The notes beneath the pieces are model-generated. The model was not told where the DNA came from. It did not search any database and saw nothing but the letters and a program-made list of their open reading frames with translations. A DNA stretch of 64,000 bases. Source: Hevea brasiliensis (Eukaryota > Streptophyta > Magnoliopsida > Malpighiales > Euphorbiaceae). Of this stretch, positions 12,131-23,313 are shown one piece after another (position 1 is the stretch's first letter; every line of letters begins with the position of its first letter). The stretch spans positions 14,895,100 through 14,959,099 of the forward strand of contig NC_079496.1 of assembly GCF_030052815.1 (NCBI RefSeq), read 5' to 3'. Both the position numbers and the translations under genes were made by a program.

Positions 12131-14665
12131 GTGTAGAGAATTTATAAGCCCAAAAAAGGAAACAAAATGAAAATCCAAGGAGACCAAAAACGAAGCGAGA
12201 TTAAGAGAGAGGAGGGAAGAAAAACTCTTCTCTCATTGTCGTCGTTCTTGGGTTTCCGGCATAAATCTTCATTATCGGTGGTTGGGGGTGTTGAGCGGAT
12301 GAAAGAGTGGGTGGCTGCAAGGCGGATTTGCGAATTCTGAAGCTACAGAGGTTGGTTTTTATAGAGAGACATTTTTGGCGTTATCTGATCGGGTAGCAGA
12401 ATGAATGAACATGGATTTGATATTTTATTACAATTATGCCCCTCAAATGGAAGGAGGCTGACATGGGGGGTCCAGGTCGGATGAACGTGGTGGCCACATC
12501 AATCCTACTTTTACTCCAAATGTTTTGGAGATCTCGTGACTTGTGAGATTAACAGTGTTTCAAGTTTTAACTGTCACCTAAATCCTCATATTAATATTTC
12601 CTTAATTATCCAAAAAAAAAAAGAAAAGAAAAACACATTGCAAAAGTAAATACTTATTTACCCTAAATAATAGATAAAGGTTACAATTAATTATTACCTA
12701 ATATTTTCATTATTTCATACATTTTTTTAATTAAAATCATATATTTTATTTACTTTAATTACATACGATTCTATCCCAAGAGGATAATATGCTTTTACTG
12801 ATTTAGAAAATGTTATAAGGCATTAAAGGTTATCTAGATTAGGATTTAATGGCAATTTCTCTATTTAGAGAGAGTTAATTCAATTTTATCTTTAAACAAT
12901 AAAAATTTATACGTTAATATGTTAATATAGAAGATTATACTTTTTAAAATTATCAAGTAAAAAGAAAATAATTTTAAAGTACAAAATTAATGATGGGTCC
13001 CTTATTTGAGTAGCCTTTGGATGTCATCATTTAGTTCTACCAACTCAACGACTTTTAAAATCTGTTTGGTAAGGTGTGTTTTATGTAGACCTGGGAAAAA
13101 ATAAAAAAAAAGGTTTGGAAATCAAATCAATTTAATTTATAATTTAATTTAATTTAATTAAATCTTTATTTTAAAAATTTATTAGAGTCAGTTATATGAA
13201 TTCTTTTTCTTCATTCTAAACGATTTTGGGTTAAATTCTCGAGAACGTATAATGCAAATCAATTTACTTTATAATTGAAATTAAATTAAAATTAATTAAA
13301 TTTGATTTTAAATTGGATTAGAATTAAAATGGAATTGGTCAGTTTTATTTTAATTAAGATCAATTTTTTATTTAAAATTTTTTTGAAAAATTTTTAATTG
13401 TTGAATTAAAAGGGAATCAAATGGAGTCTAATGGAAATCAAAATAAAACTTTTGATTATTTTTTATTGGTCTTAACTTTAAAATTATAATCGGTTCAAAC
13501 CAAAGTATCTATGTATTACATGGTTACTTGGTTATATTATGAAGTAAAATTATTTTGTTATAAAAACTGAGGTGGTTTAAAAAATTTTATAATTTTTTTT
13601 ATAAAATTTTTTAAATTCATATTATTTTTTTGTAAAATAATTAATTATAAAATATTTATTAACTTAACAAAAAAAAATAAATTTTCTTTACATAATAAAT
13701 ATAAATTATCATATTTTCATAACATATCAAATTTTAATTAAAATCATAAATTTTAAAAAATTAATTATCTATAAATAATATTTTTTAATATTATTAAAAA
13801 TATTATGTGTCTTTTTTCTCACTCAAGAAAACTTTATAAATTAATTTGGAACAACATTAATTCTACATTCACATTAAAAAAATTAAAAAAAAAAAGCAAT
13901 TGGCAAATCGAGATACTATTGCAATTTGCAAATGGTAGTGTATTTTTTAAATTTTAAATATTTTTAAGGTGCATTACTATTTAAAATTTTAAATTTATCA
14001 TTATTTTTTAAAATTTATCATTATTTATTAATTTATCTCCATATTTTTAGAAAATTACATTAATTTATTCTTAAACTTTGATTATATCAACTAAATATTT
14101 TGTGTCTATTTTTCTTCATATATTTTAAAATATTTCATTAGTCAATCAAATCAAATGAGAGGTAAAATTTTTTATTTATATAATATCCCTCTCCTCTTCC
14201 TCAATTTTTTTTTGTTTTCTCTTCCATTTCTCTCTTCAAAGCAAATTTAAATTTAACAACAAATCTAATAAACAAATATAAAATCAACAAACCCAATAAG
14301 CCATAAATCAAAATCAACAAAATATAATGATTTTAAGTAAACATTAATGGTATTGATTTTAAACAAATTCTCGTAAAAAATTCCACATGGACAGAGAAAC
14401 TATTAATTGATACTTTGCATGTACAATGAGGGAATAATATAGAATTCAAATACAATTTGGATCTCTCTTTGAGAAATGTTGAAGAAAAAATAGAAATAGC
14501 AACGAGTCAGGAATAGAATCACTCTTTTCATTTTTATTTTATAGGAAATCGAGGTCGGGATATGAAAGATTTCCTCATGGATAGAGGTAAATCTATTATC
14601 ATAAAAGAGGAGTCAATTGACTCCTTTTTTTTTTTTTTTTTGAGTTATTCTTGTATATTTATATA
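12131..14665. other. Promoter region of the small protein gene and AT-rich intergenic DNA
   Basis: About 12131-12400 is less AT-rich and CT-rich on the minus strand, as expected of the 5' leader and promoter of the 11571-12130 gene. The rest is AT-rich, with no gene supported. A poly-T run at about 14622-14640 sits just left of the LINE target duplication. Confidence 0.5.
14649..14665 (+). repeat. 17-bp target site duplication, left copy
   Basis: TCTTGTATATTTATATA here is repeated exactly at 17950-17966, immediately outside the two ends of the RTE element. Confidence 0.85.
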
Positions 14666-14768
14666 ACTCCGCCTAAGTAGTTTGTGCTTAGCCGGTTCCA
14701 AGCTCGGATAAAGGAGGAGGGTTGCGGTAGGTGACAACCAGCGTAAAAATTTCGTCACATCTCACGAT

Positions 14769-15776
14769 ATGGATTCAAATGATATAAACATTGGGGCATC
14801 TTCTACTTACGACGCGCTACATAGGAGCCCAGGTGTAGTGAGAAATATGCAATGGTGTAGGGCGTTCATCGAAAGCGACCCGCCATGCCGGCGCCCGGAT
14901 GTGGTGTTAAATGAGCAAGGGTTCCCACATCAAGGACGGGTGTGGGTAAAAAAGTTAGTCCATAGGACAGATAGTAGAATAGATAGTGGAACAAAACACA
15001 AGATAGGCATAGAGAGCAATAGAAGATATCATAGAAGGAGATCAATTAGGAAGGAAAAGGATAGGAAGAGAATCAGGATTGGTACTTGAAATGTTGGATC
15101 ACTTACAGAAAAATTAATGAAGCTTGTGGATACCTTGGAAAGGAGAATGGTGAATATTACTTGCATTCAGGAGACTAAATGGGTAGGAGAGAAAAGTAAG
15201 GAAGTGGGTAACTCAGGGTACAAACTGTGATTTACCAGAAAGGAAAGGAACAAGAACAGAATTGGCATAATCATAGATAGGACATTGAAATATGCTGTAA
15301 TAGCTATGAAAAGAGTAGGAGATAGAATTATACTAGTAAAGCTAGTATTAGAAGGATAAACAATAACTATAGTTAGTGCTTATACCCCATAAATAAGACT
15401 AGATAGTGAGGGTAAATAAAGATTTTGAGAAGATATGGATAATCTAATGCAAAACATTCCAAATGAAGAGAATGTTTTCATTGGTGGAGATTTGAATGGA
15501 CATATAGGAAATGATAGGCAAGGTTATGAGAATGTTCATGGAGGTTTTGGTTTTAGTAGTCAAAATGAGGAGGGAAAAAACATCCTGAATTTTGCTATGG
15601 TAGACGACCTAATACTAGCAAATACCTACTTTATAAAAAGAGAGTCACATTTAGTGACTTTTAAAAGTGGCCAACATAGAAGCCAAATTGACTTCCTCTT
15701 AACCAGGAAGACAAATAAAGCTCTATGCACGGATTGTAAGGTCATTTCGGGAGAGGCTTTAACAAGTCAGTATTAG
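14769..15776 (+). pseudogene. RTE endonuclease (APE-like) region, disrupted
   Basis: An intact frame runs 14769-15089, stops at a TGA where family members have Trp, and continues with stops to a second clean frame at 15435-15776. Recognisable endonuclease blocks are IQETKW near 15155, the GGDLNGHIG metal-binding block near 15485, the HLVTFKSG segment and the SQIDFLL block near 15680. Because of at least four premature stops no endonuclease can be made. It belongs to the enclosing element. Confidence 0.85.
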
Positions 15777-15875
15777 TTGATAGTCTTGGATGTCAAGTTT
15801 AAGAAAAATTCAAGTAAGATTAGAAGAAATAGTGTAGCTCGAACAAAGTGATGAGAGTTCAAAGGAGTAAAGCAA

Positions 15876-17930
15876 GTGAAGTTAAAAAATGAGCTTTTCA
15901 AGTCCGAAGCATGGAAGCTGGATGTGGATGCCAATGGTATATGGATACTTATGGCATCAAAGATTAGAGAAGCAGCCAGAAAAGTACTTAGAGAGTTTAG
16001 AGGACATGGACCACCCTCAAAAGAGAGATGGTGGTGGAATGAGGAAGTACAAAAAGCAGTGAAGAGAAAGAGAGAATGGTATAAAAAATTATCTAAGTGT
16101 GATAATAATGAGGCATATGAACAGTACAAGATAGCAAAAAAAGAGGTAAAAAAGGCAGTTAGTCAAGCAAGAGCGCAGGCCTTTGAAAAGTTATATGAGA
16201 AACTTGGAACTAAAGAAGGGGAGAAAGATATTTATAGATTAGCAAGAAGAAGAGAAAATAAATTTTAAGATCTCAATCAAGTTAGGTGCATTAAAGATAA
16301 AAAAGGAAAAGTGTTGGTAAAAGACGAGGACATTAAAGAAAGATGGAGAAATTATTTTGACGATCTCTTTAATGATAGTCAAAGTGGTAATAGCAGGAAT
16401 ATAGACTACATAGCAATAGAAAAGAATGTGAATTATCTAGAAGGATTAGATCTTTGGAAGTAAAGAAAGCACTTAAGAGAATGAAAGTAGGTAAAGCCTA
16501 TGGACCTGATAGAATACCAATTGAAGTGTGGAAGTATTTGGGAGATATGGGAGTAGCATGGTTAACTAAATTATTTAATAAGATTATAAACTCAAAGAAA
16601 ATGCCTGATGAATGTAGGAGGAGTATTTTAGTACCTATTTTTAAAAATAAGGGAGATATACACAATTGCTCAAACTATAGAGGAATTAAACTCATGAGCC
16701 ATACTATGAAGTTGTGAGAGAGAGTTGTGGAACATAAACTACGTCAGGACACTTCTAGCTCTCCCAATCAATTTGGCTTCATGCCCAGTCGTTTAACTAT
16801 GGAAGCGATCTTTCTCATTAAAAGCTTGATGGAGAAATATAGAGATGTGAAGAAAGATCTATACATGGTTTTTATCGATTTGGAGAAGGCTTATGATAGT
16901 GTTCCAATAGATATCTTATAGAGAGTGTTAGAACAAAAGAGGGTATCTATTAGGTATATACAAGTATTGAAGGATATGTATGAAGAAGCAACTGCTATTG
17001 TGCGCACAGTGAGAGGGGACACAAGAGATTTTCCTGTCTCAGTTGTATTACACTAAGGTTCAACTGTAAGCCCTTACCTTTTTACATTAGTTTTAGATGA
17101 ATTGATGAAATATATACAAAACAGTATCCCTTGGTGCTTGATATTTGCGTATAATATAGTTCTGATAGATGAGACACGAGAAAGAGTCAATAGAAAGCTA
17201 GAGCTTTGGAGAAGCACTCTAGAGTCAAAGGGCTTTAAGTTAAGTAGAATGAAGACAGAATACATGCATTGCAAGTTTTGTGAAGGCTGAATTGGTGATG
17301 GGGAAGGAGTTAGTTTGGATGAAGAAGTACTGCCCCAAAGTAATCACTTTAAATATCTCGGCTCAATCCTTCAAGTAAATGGGGGATATGAGGAGGATGT
17401 TAGTCATATGATTAAAGCCGGATGATTGAAGTGGAAACGTGCCACTGGAGTTTTATGTGATCGCAAAATTTCTAATAAGTTGAAAGGAAAATTTTACCGT
17501 ACAGCCATATGACCGGCCATGTTATATGGCAGTGAGTGTTGGGTACTGAAGGAGTCGTATATGTCTAAGATAAGAGTTGCAAAGATGAGAATGTTAAGTT
17601 GGATGGTGGCCATACTAGACTAGATAAAGTCCATAATGAGAGTATTAGAGAAGAGGTAAGAGTGGTGTTAATTGAGGATAAGTTGAGAGAAGGGAGATTG
17701 AGATAGTTTGGTCATGTAAAGCGTAGACATACAGAGGCTCTAATTAGACAAGTAGAGCACATTAGGTTAGAGAATAGAAAAAAAAGTAGGGGTAGACCTA
17801 AACTGACTTGGATGAGAGTAGTACAACATGACTTAGAAACATTACACATTTATGAGGATTTAATCCAAAATCGTTTAGACTGGAGAAAGAGAATCCATAT
17901 GGCCGACTCCAAATTTTTGAGATAAAGGCT
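15876..17930 (+). pseudogene. RTE reverse transcriptase region, disrupted
   Basis: Several frames split by stops and frameshifts (15876-16268, 16454-16717, 16727-16921, 17102-17290, then fragments to 17930) together cover the linker, the palm and fingers of an RTE reverse transcriptase, and the C-terminal thumb with RTAI-PAMLYGSE and HTRLDK-like blocks. The first catalytic Asp (FIDLEKAYD) is kept; the FADD aspartates have become Tyr and Asn. Non-functional. Confidence 0.85.
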
Positions 17931-17949
17931 TAGTTGAGTTGAGTTGTAC

Positions 17950-17966
17950 TCTTGTATATTTATATA
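17950..17966 (+). repeat. 17-bp target site duplication, right copy
   Basis: Exact copy of positions 14649-14665, directly after the TTGAG-type tail of the LINE. Confidence 0.85.
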
Positions 17967-18001
17967 TTAATTTAAATTGACTCCTCATTAATTTAAGTAT
18001 T

Positions 18002-18490
18002 TGTTGAGATTACAAATTTAATACTGGGAAAATATAAAAATGAAAGGATAAATATAAATAATTAGATTGTAACATTGACCTAGCTTGTTATTTTGATGTG
18101 TAAAACAATTTAATTGATTATATAAACTTGAAATTAAAATGAATTAAATTATAATTTGACCAGCACTCTCTCTAAATTTAACATGTTAACAGAGCCCAGT
18201 TTGGATTGGAGGTTTCAGTCGCTCATAAGGCTATATAATTGGGCCTATATTGAGTTAAAAATATAAACTAGTTGTCAAATGACAATCATATGGTTACACT
18301 TGAGGGGGGAGTATTGAAAATATAAATCCCATATCGAGAAAATATAAAAATAAAAGGGTAAATATAAGTAGTTAGATTACAATATTGACTTGACAAGTTA
18401 TTTTGGTGTAAAACAATCTAATTACTTGTGTAAGCCCGAATTAATATGAATTAAATTATAATTTAAACAACACTCTCTCCAAAATTAATA
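18002..18490 (+). mobile_element. TRIM-like miniature LTR retrotransposon (copy B)
   Basis: The terminal direct repeats are about 18005-18183 and 18315-18490 (around 177 bp each). The first is followed at once by a primer-binding-like TGTTAACAGAGCCC, matching TGGTATCAGAGC at 10 of 12 positions. The internal region is only about 130 bp and ends in the purine tract TTGAGGGGGGAG just before the second repeat. GTATT occurs at 17997-18001 and 18491-18495 and may be the 5-bp target duplication, with three extra bases on the left side. There is no coding capacity. It lies 35 bp downstream of the LINE target duplication. Confidence 0.7.
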
Positions 18491-18495
18491 GTATT

Positions 18496-21400
18496 AAACT
18501 CTATTTTTTTATCAAATAATGTATTTTTACTAATATGAAATCAATTAACCCTCATATGTTGAGTAAATTATTGTATATTTGTAATATATATGCACCTTTA
18601 CCCGCTAAAGTGAGAGTTTGATTCTCTTGAATATAAGATTTAACTACTCTTATATGGATATTCAACTTACTATTTTTTAGTGTAGCAAATATGTCTTATA
18701 ATTTGCCTACATATTAACCCTAGAAATTTTTTTTTCAAGATCTTCTACTGCTTGTAAAGATTTTTCTTTAAATTCTTTTATTTTTTATTTGAATTTATGA
18801 TTATATAATATGAGTTTATTTATTAAGAATAAATTATAGGTTAAAAATATAAATTTTAAACATAATATATATATATATATATATTATAATATTTAAATAA
18901 ATAAAATAAATAATTTTTTAATAAAAAATAAGTTATTTAGGGGGATCTAGGCAAAAAGATTTTCTCTTCATTTTCGTCCCGCACAATATCAAAGTTAGAA
19001 AAAATTAATTGAATTCAAGATGAATTAGATCTGATTTAAAAACAATTGTCACCTTTAAGAGAAAAACCAAGTAAACAATAGAGGGCAATATTGCTAGACA
19101 ATAAGATAAAGATAATTGAGCTGTCAATTAATTATGGAGATTGAGAGACAGGAGATTCAAATCTCAATATGAGCTTCAATCCGTTTGAGTATCGCGAGGT
19201 AGAAAGCACAAGCAACAATGAGCCAATATTTGGGTTTTGCAAGGTTGCAACATCGACAAAGTAGAGGCGACTAGCGAGAAGAGGCAAAGACAAGTAAAAC
19301 TCGAAAGGGAACAGACTCAAGGGTCAATTATGACGTCGTGGTGGTGGTGGTTGGCGAGGGTAGGGCCGTAGGGGAGAGCGAGGAGCTGAGTAGGAAAATT
19401 AAATAAGGTTGAGGCCATTACATTAGGAATTTTCAACTCAACCATTATTGGAACTTGCTGTTAATATAGTCCTCATGGTTATGGTCTTTTTATAATTAAA
19501 TACTATTGATAATTATAAATGTTTTTACTGATTTTCTTACAATCTAATCATTGAATTTTCAAATATATATTATAATAAATACAGCAGAAATTCGTTGTCC
19601 ATAGAAACTTATTTAGAAACCTGCTGGCCTCAATCCATCAGGAAACCCCCAGGCCTCAACCCAGTGTCATAGTCTATTTGTTCTACATGGATCATAAAAT
19701 TCCTTTCAAAAAAAAAAAAAAATCATAAAATTCACATATCTTTTTGTTAGGCTTCTTTCAACTTTATAAATTTTGTTGGGTTGCCTCTACTGAAGGGCAA
19801 AGTCACTATGTTCATTGGCCCATTTGGAATTATTCTGGTCTACCTGTGGGTTTTACAATAAATGAGAAATTTGGCATTGGGTTGCTCGAATTTTTGTGCT
19901 GTGGTTGATGTACTCGACTTCATCTAAGAATCAGGATGAATTATTCGTGCACAAAATACCTTGCGAAGGATTAAGCACAAAGAATTTTTTTTTTTTTTTT
20001 TTTTTTTTAAGATAGATTCATATAATCACGATGCAGAAAGGATAAAACCCATAAAATAAAATATATCACTTGCTTATATGTTTATACTCATAATATAAAG
20101 ATTTGAAGAATATAAAGAGATTTTTTTATATAGCTTTGCATACGAGATGTTGTAAACAAGTGAGAAATGTGTTGTTTTTTGAGTAATCTACCATCTATCA
20201 TCTGTAAAATGGTGTCATCATATAAGTTTACATTAATATTCATGGTTTGAAAATCATCTTATCTACAAAGTGAGCTAAGATAAGGATTTTCAAGAAATTG
20301 TTGAAATAACTCTTCTTTCAAACTTAAAAATAGCATCAAGAGAACAAATATACAAACTCTATGAGGTCATCTAAAAAAAAAGGGTATGAAACTATCTTTA
20401 TTAACTAAGAAAATTTGGAGTCAAGCGTCATTGTCTACAAAAAAAAGGTCAGCAGCAGCCCTTGAAGCCGAGTTGCAGAGAGTGGAAACAGATCGCATAT
20501 AAAGGAAAGGAAGCAAAGAAATTTTGTTAAGTTGCTTTTTTTCAAATGGAGTGGCAAAGCTTATTTGAGTTAAAGAAATGAATGTGCCGTAATGTGCAAT
20601 GCAATATAAGGTGATTAAATTTTCTATTAAAATTTAATAAAAATTAATGATATTTCAGCTTATCATATAATAAAATAATATTCTAGCTTGAAAAAGTATA
20701 TAATTTTAAGTTTTTAATTGTTTAAAAAATATATAAAAATTTTCATTAAAAATTATTAATTTTTAAGTTTTTTTTAACTAAAAAGCTTTGAATCTTGATT
20801 GAAAATTAAGAAGCTTATGCTTCTTTTTGTCTCATCTAGATAATTCTAAATTCACAAATATTCACTCAAACACCCTTCCCGATCAACTCATGTTGATTTT
20901 AATTGAAAACGTCAAAAAGTTGAAGGACCTTTCTTCATATTCCATCTTTTCTACTTTTGGTCTTCCATCCCATTCATATTTCATCTTATGTCACAACAAT
21001 AAAATGCCACTTTATTGCCATGAAAGTATCTTTAAAAGCTCAACACCACAGTAATCGCATCCTTCAATCACACTCCGATTGTCAAAAACTCTCTGAATTT
21101 GCACAAAGCAACTAATCCATGCAAAGCTTCTTTCCTCATTAACCCTCTCCTGTCTGTTTTTTAATTTGTCAGAGAGATCTGTTTTGTTGGTGATGACCCA
21201 TGGCAGTAAGTGTCTTTGTTACGAAACCAACATTCTGGTATCTTTTATCCAATGCGTTATAAAATTGATGTGCATGCAATACACCTCATTATTCCATTAT
21301 TAATAATAACGGCCTTTCTGCATGTCTTAATATGATAGTAAGCTTTGTTAAAAAGTTGGAAGGCGAAAAAATGAGTGTGCCATATACAGAACGTATTAAA

Positions 21401-21791
21401 GAAAAAAAAAAACAAAACGATTGGGGATTTTTCTTTGATGTTTGCATTTTGAATTCCAACTTTTTAGAGCAAGGAACTCCATTTATAGGATTAAATAGCT
21501 GTATTGTGATCATCATTTGAAGCTGGATCTTTTAGATCATCAGTAGATTCATTGTGCATGCATATATATGAAATTGGATTTGCAGAAACAGGTAATGAAG
21601 GGAAGGATGGGAAGTAAGTCAAATATTTGTAGTGCATGTTTCGCCCTGTATTAAAATGAAAACAATGGTATCTAGAGGCAATTTTCTTTCTTTTTCAGTG
21701 ATGTCTGGTTCTTTTCTATTATTACACAAATATTTCCGGTGTTTACTGTTTGATGTTTCTGTGGAATCTTAGCCTTTTATTCCAATTACAG
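18496..21791. other. Intergenic DNA without a supported gene
   Basis: AT-rich sequence with a (TA)n run near 18862-18886 and a long poly-T at about 19987-20009. Open frames at 19132-19320, 20827-21054 and 21289-21520 show no domain, and none has neighbouring splice-compatible exons that I could follow. The last 200 bases may hold upstream exons of the unrecognised gene that follows. Confidence 0.45.
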
Positions 21792-22380
21792 GGGAAGATT
21801 GCTGACGTGTATACTTCTTTACAGTCTTCAAGGTACATGATTTTGTTAACCAAACACGTTGTTCTTTGTAATTTTAATTTTTATGAGGTGGTTGTTAATT
21901 GTTCTGTTATTCCAGGCCACATGTTTATTCTATTGCAATGGACAGTGACAATGGCAAAGTTGATCCAAAGGTGATGAAGCTTCTTTTTCACACCCGCATC
22001 TAAATAAATATTCTCTAGCTTTTAGTTTCTTTGCGTAGTGTTATTTGGAGTTTTGGACCCTCTTATACTGTGTCCTGTGCTCGCTCTGTCAAATGTGTTT
22101 CATGGATCCGTAACAAAATTATTTAGCTCTTGTGAAATTTGTTTAGGAACTGGATCAAAATCCTTATGACTTTTCAGTTTTACTGCATTGTTGATACATA
22201 TATCGGAAATAATTAGATTTTTGCTCTTTGTGTGTATGTGCGTGTGCGCATGCCTCTTTCTTTTGCTGTACTCTCCAATGTCCTTTTGTTTTTATGTTAT
22301 CAAGGATAAAGAAAGCTCTGAAGAAGACCCTAAAGGAAGAGGAAGGATACAACAACCAAATGATGGAACAGTTGTTCAAG
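21792..22380 (+). CDS. Exon cluster of an unrecognised gene (partial)
   Basis: Three putative exons keep one frame across splice sites: 21792-21832 (CAG|GGGAAG to TCAAG|GTACAT), 21916-21970 (CCAG|GCCACA to AAAG|GTGATG) and 22305-22380 (CAAG|GATAAA to CAAG|GTAATA). The joined peptide contains GKIADVYTSLQSSRPHVYS, then DSDNGKVDPK, then an acidic and polar stretch DKESSEEDPKGRGRIQQ. I do not recognise the family. Neither the start nor the stop was found, although a further exon could end at the GTAAGT near 21615. It could be an old gene fragment rather than a working gene. The phase coherence across three introns is the only support. Confidence 0.35.
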
Positions 22381-23313
22381 GTAATAATATTCAAAAATTC
22401 TGTTTCAGAATTAATTTATTACATTTTACCTTAGCATGCCTATGAAACGCAATGGGTTATAATCGTCTTTGTTCAATTAGTCAAACTAACTGGGAAGCTC
22501 CATGTTGGCACTAATTTTTGCGAAGAAGGATCATCATGAGAACCCACTGTTAGAATTCAAAATAGACGAAGTTATTTGTATTTTGGGTCGTCATTTGGAT
22601 GCTTCTCATTCGTGTGTTTGTATTCAATCATTGTATTGGCAGATTTCTCACAAATATCTTCAAAATATGTGCTTAAAATTTAACACATTTTTACATATTT
22701 TTTCAATATTCTTTTAACTTTTCATACACTATATTCTGATTATATATTTTATTAACAATGAACCCTATAGAACTTCAAGTACATTTAAAGAATTTGTGCG
22801 ACACTACTTTATCAACGAATATCTTGATTTCATTAAATTATATTTATATGCTGATAGATCTATATTTATTATAAATCATAAATGTAAATAAATTTTTAAA
22901 TTTCAAATAGGTAAATATAAATAATTAAAATTTTAGTTAAAATAAAGTAATATTTTATAATTTTATATAATAATACTTTAAAAATCCGCGAATAAATGTC
23001 TAGTTGAAATAAAACCCTAAACAAACTTTTCAAAGGAACAACTTCCAGACAGAACACATAACTTCTTAGATTACATTCTTTGCAAGAAAAAAAAACGTCG
23101 AGAATAGCTAATAGAATGTTGTTGCATAGGAAAATCTCAACATGTAACATCTTGAATTCGCATACTTCTAAGTTCAATCTGCTCACTGTAATGATATCTC
23201 CAATGCTTTTAATCCCCAAGCTAACCAGAGTTACAATGAAGAACGTACATATGCTCCTCACACCTCACTGACTATAAACTAGAAAAATGATGAGTTTGTG
23301 AGCTTCATATAAA
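22381..23313. other. AT-rich stretch, no gene seen
   Basis: The short frames here lack coding character. The right part is presumably 3' flank of the minus-strand RRM gene. Confidence 0.4.

Larger units (their letters stand above)
14666..17949 (+). mobile_element. Full-length, degenerate RTE-type LINE
   Basis: A 3.28-kb non-LTR retrotransposon flanked by a 17-bp target duplication. A short 5' leader is followed by broken endonuclease and reverse-transcriptase frames. It ends in TTGAG repeats, the tail type seen on all three RTE copies in this window. The endonuclease part (14769-15776) shows CIQETKW, GGDLNGHIG and SQIDFLL. The reverse transcriptase part (15876-17290) shows GPDRIPIEVW, NYRGIKLMSHT and FIDLEKAYDS. 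The catalytic FADD box at 17144-17155 reads FAYN. Many in-frame TGA and TAG codons sit where Trp would be expected. The element cannot encode an active enzyme. Relatives lie at 26.6 kb and 46.5 kb. Confidence 0.9.
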
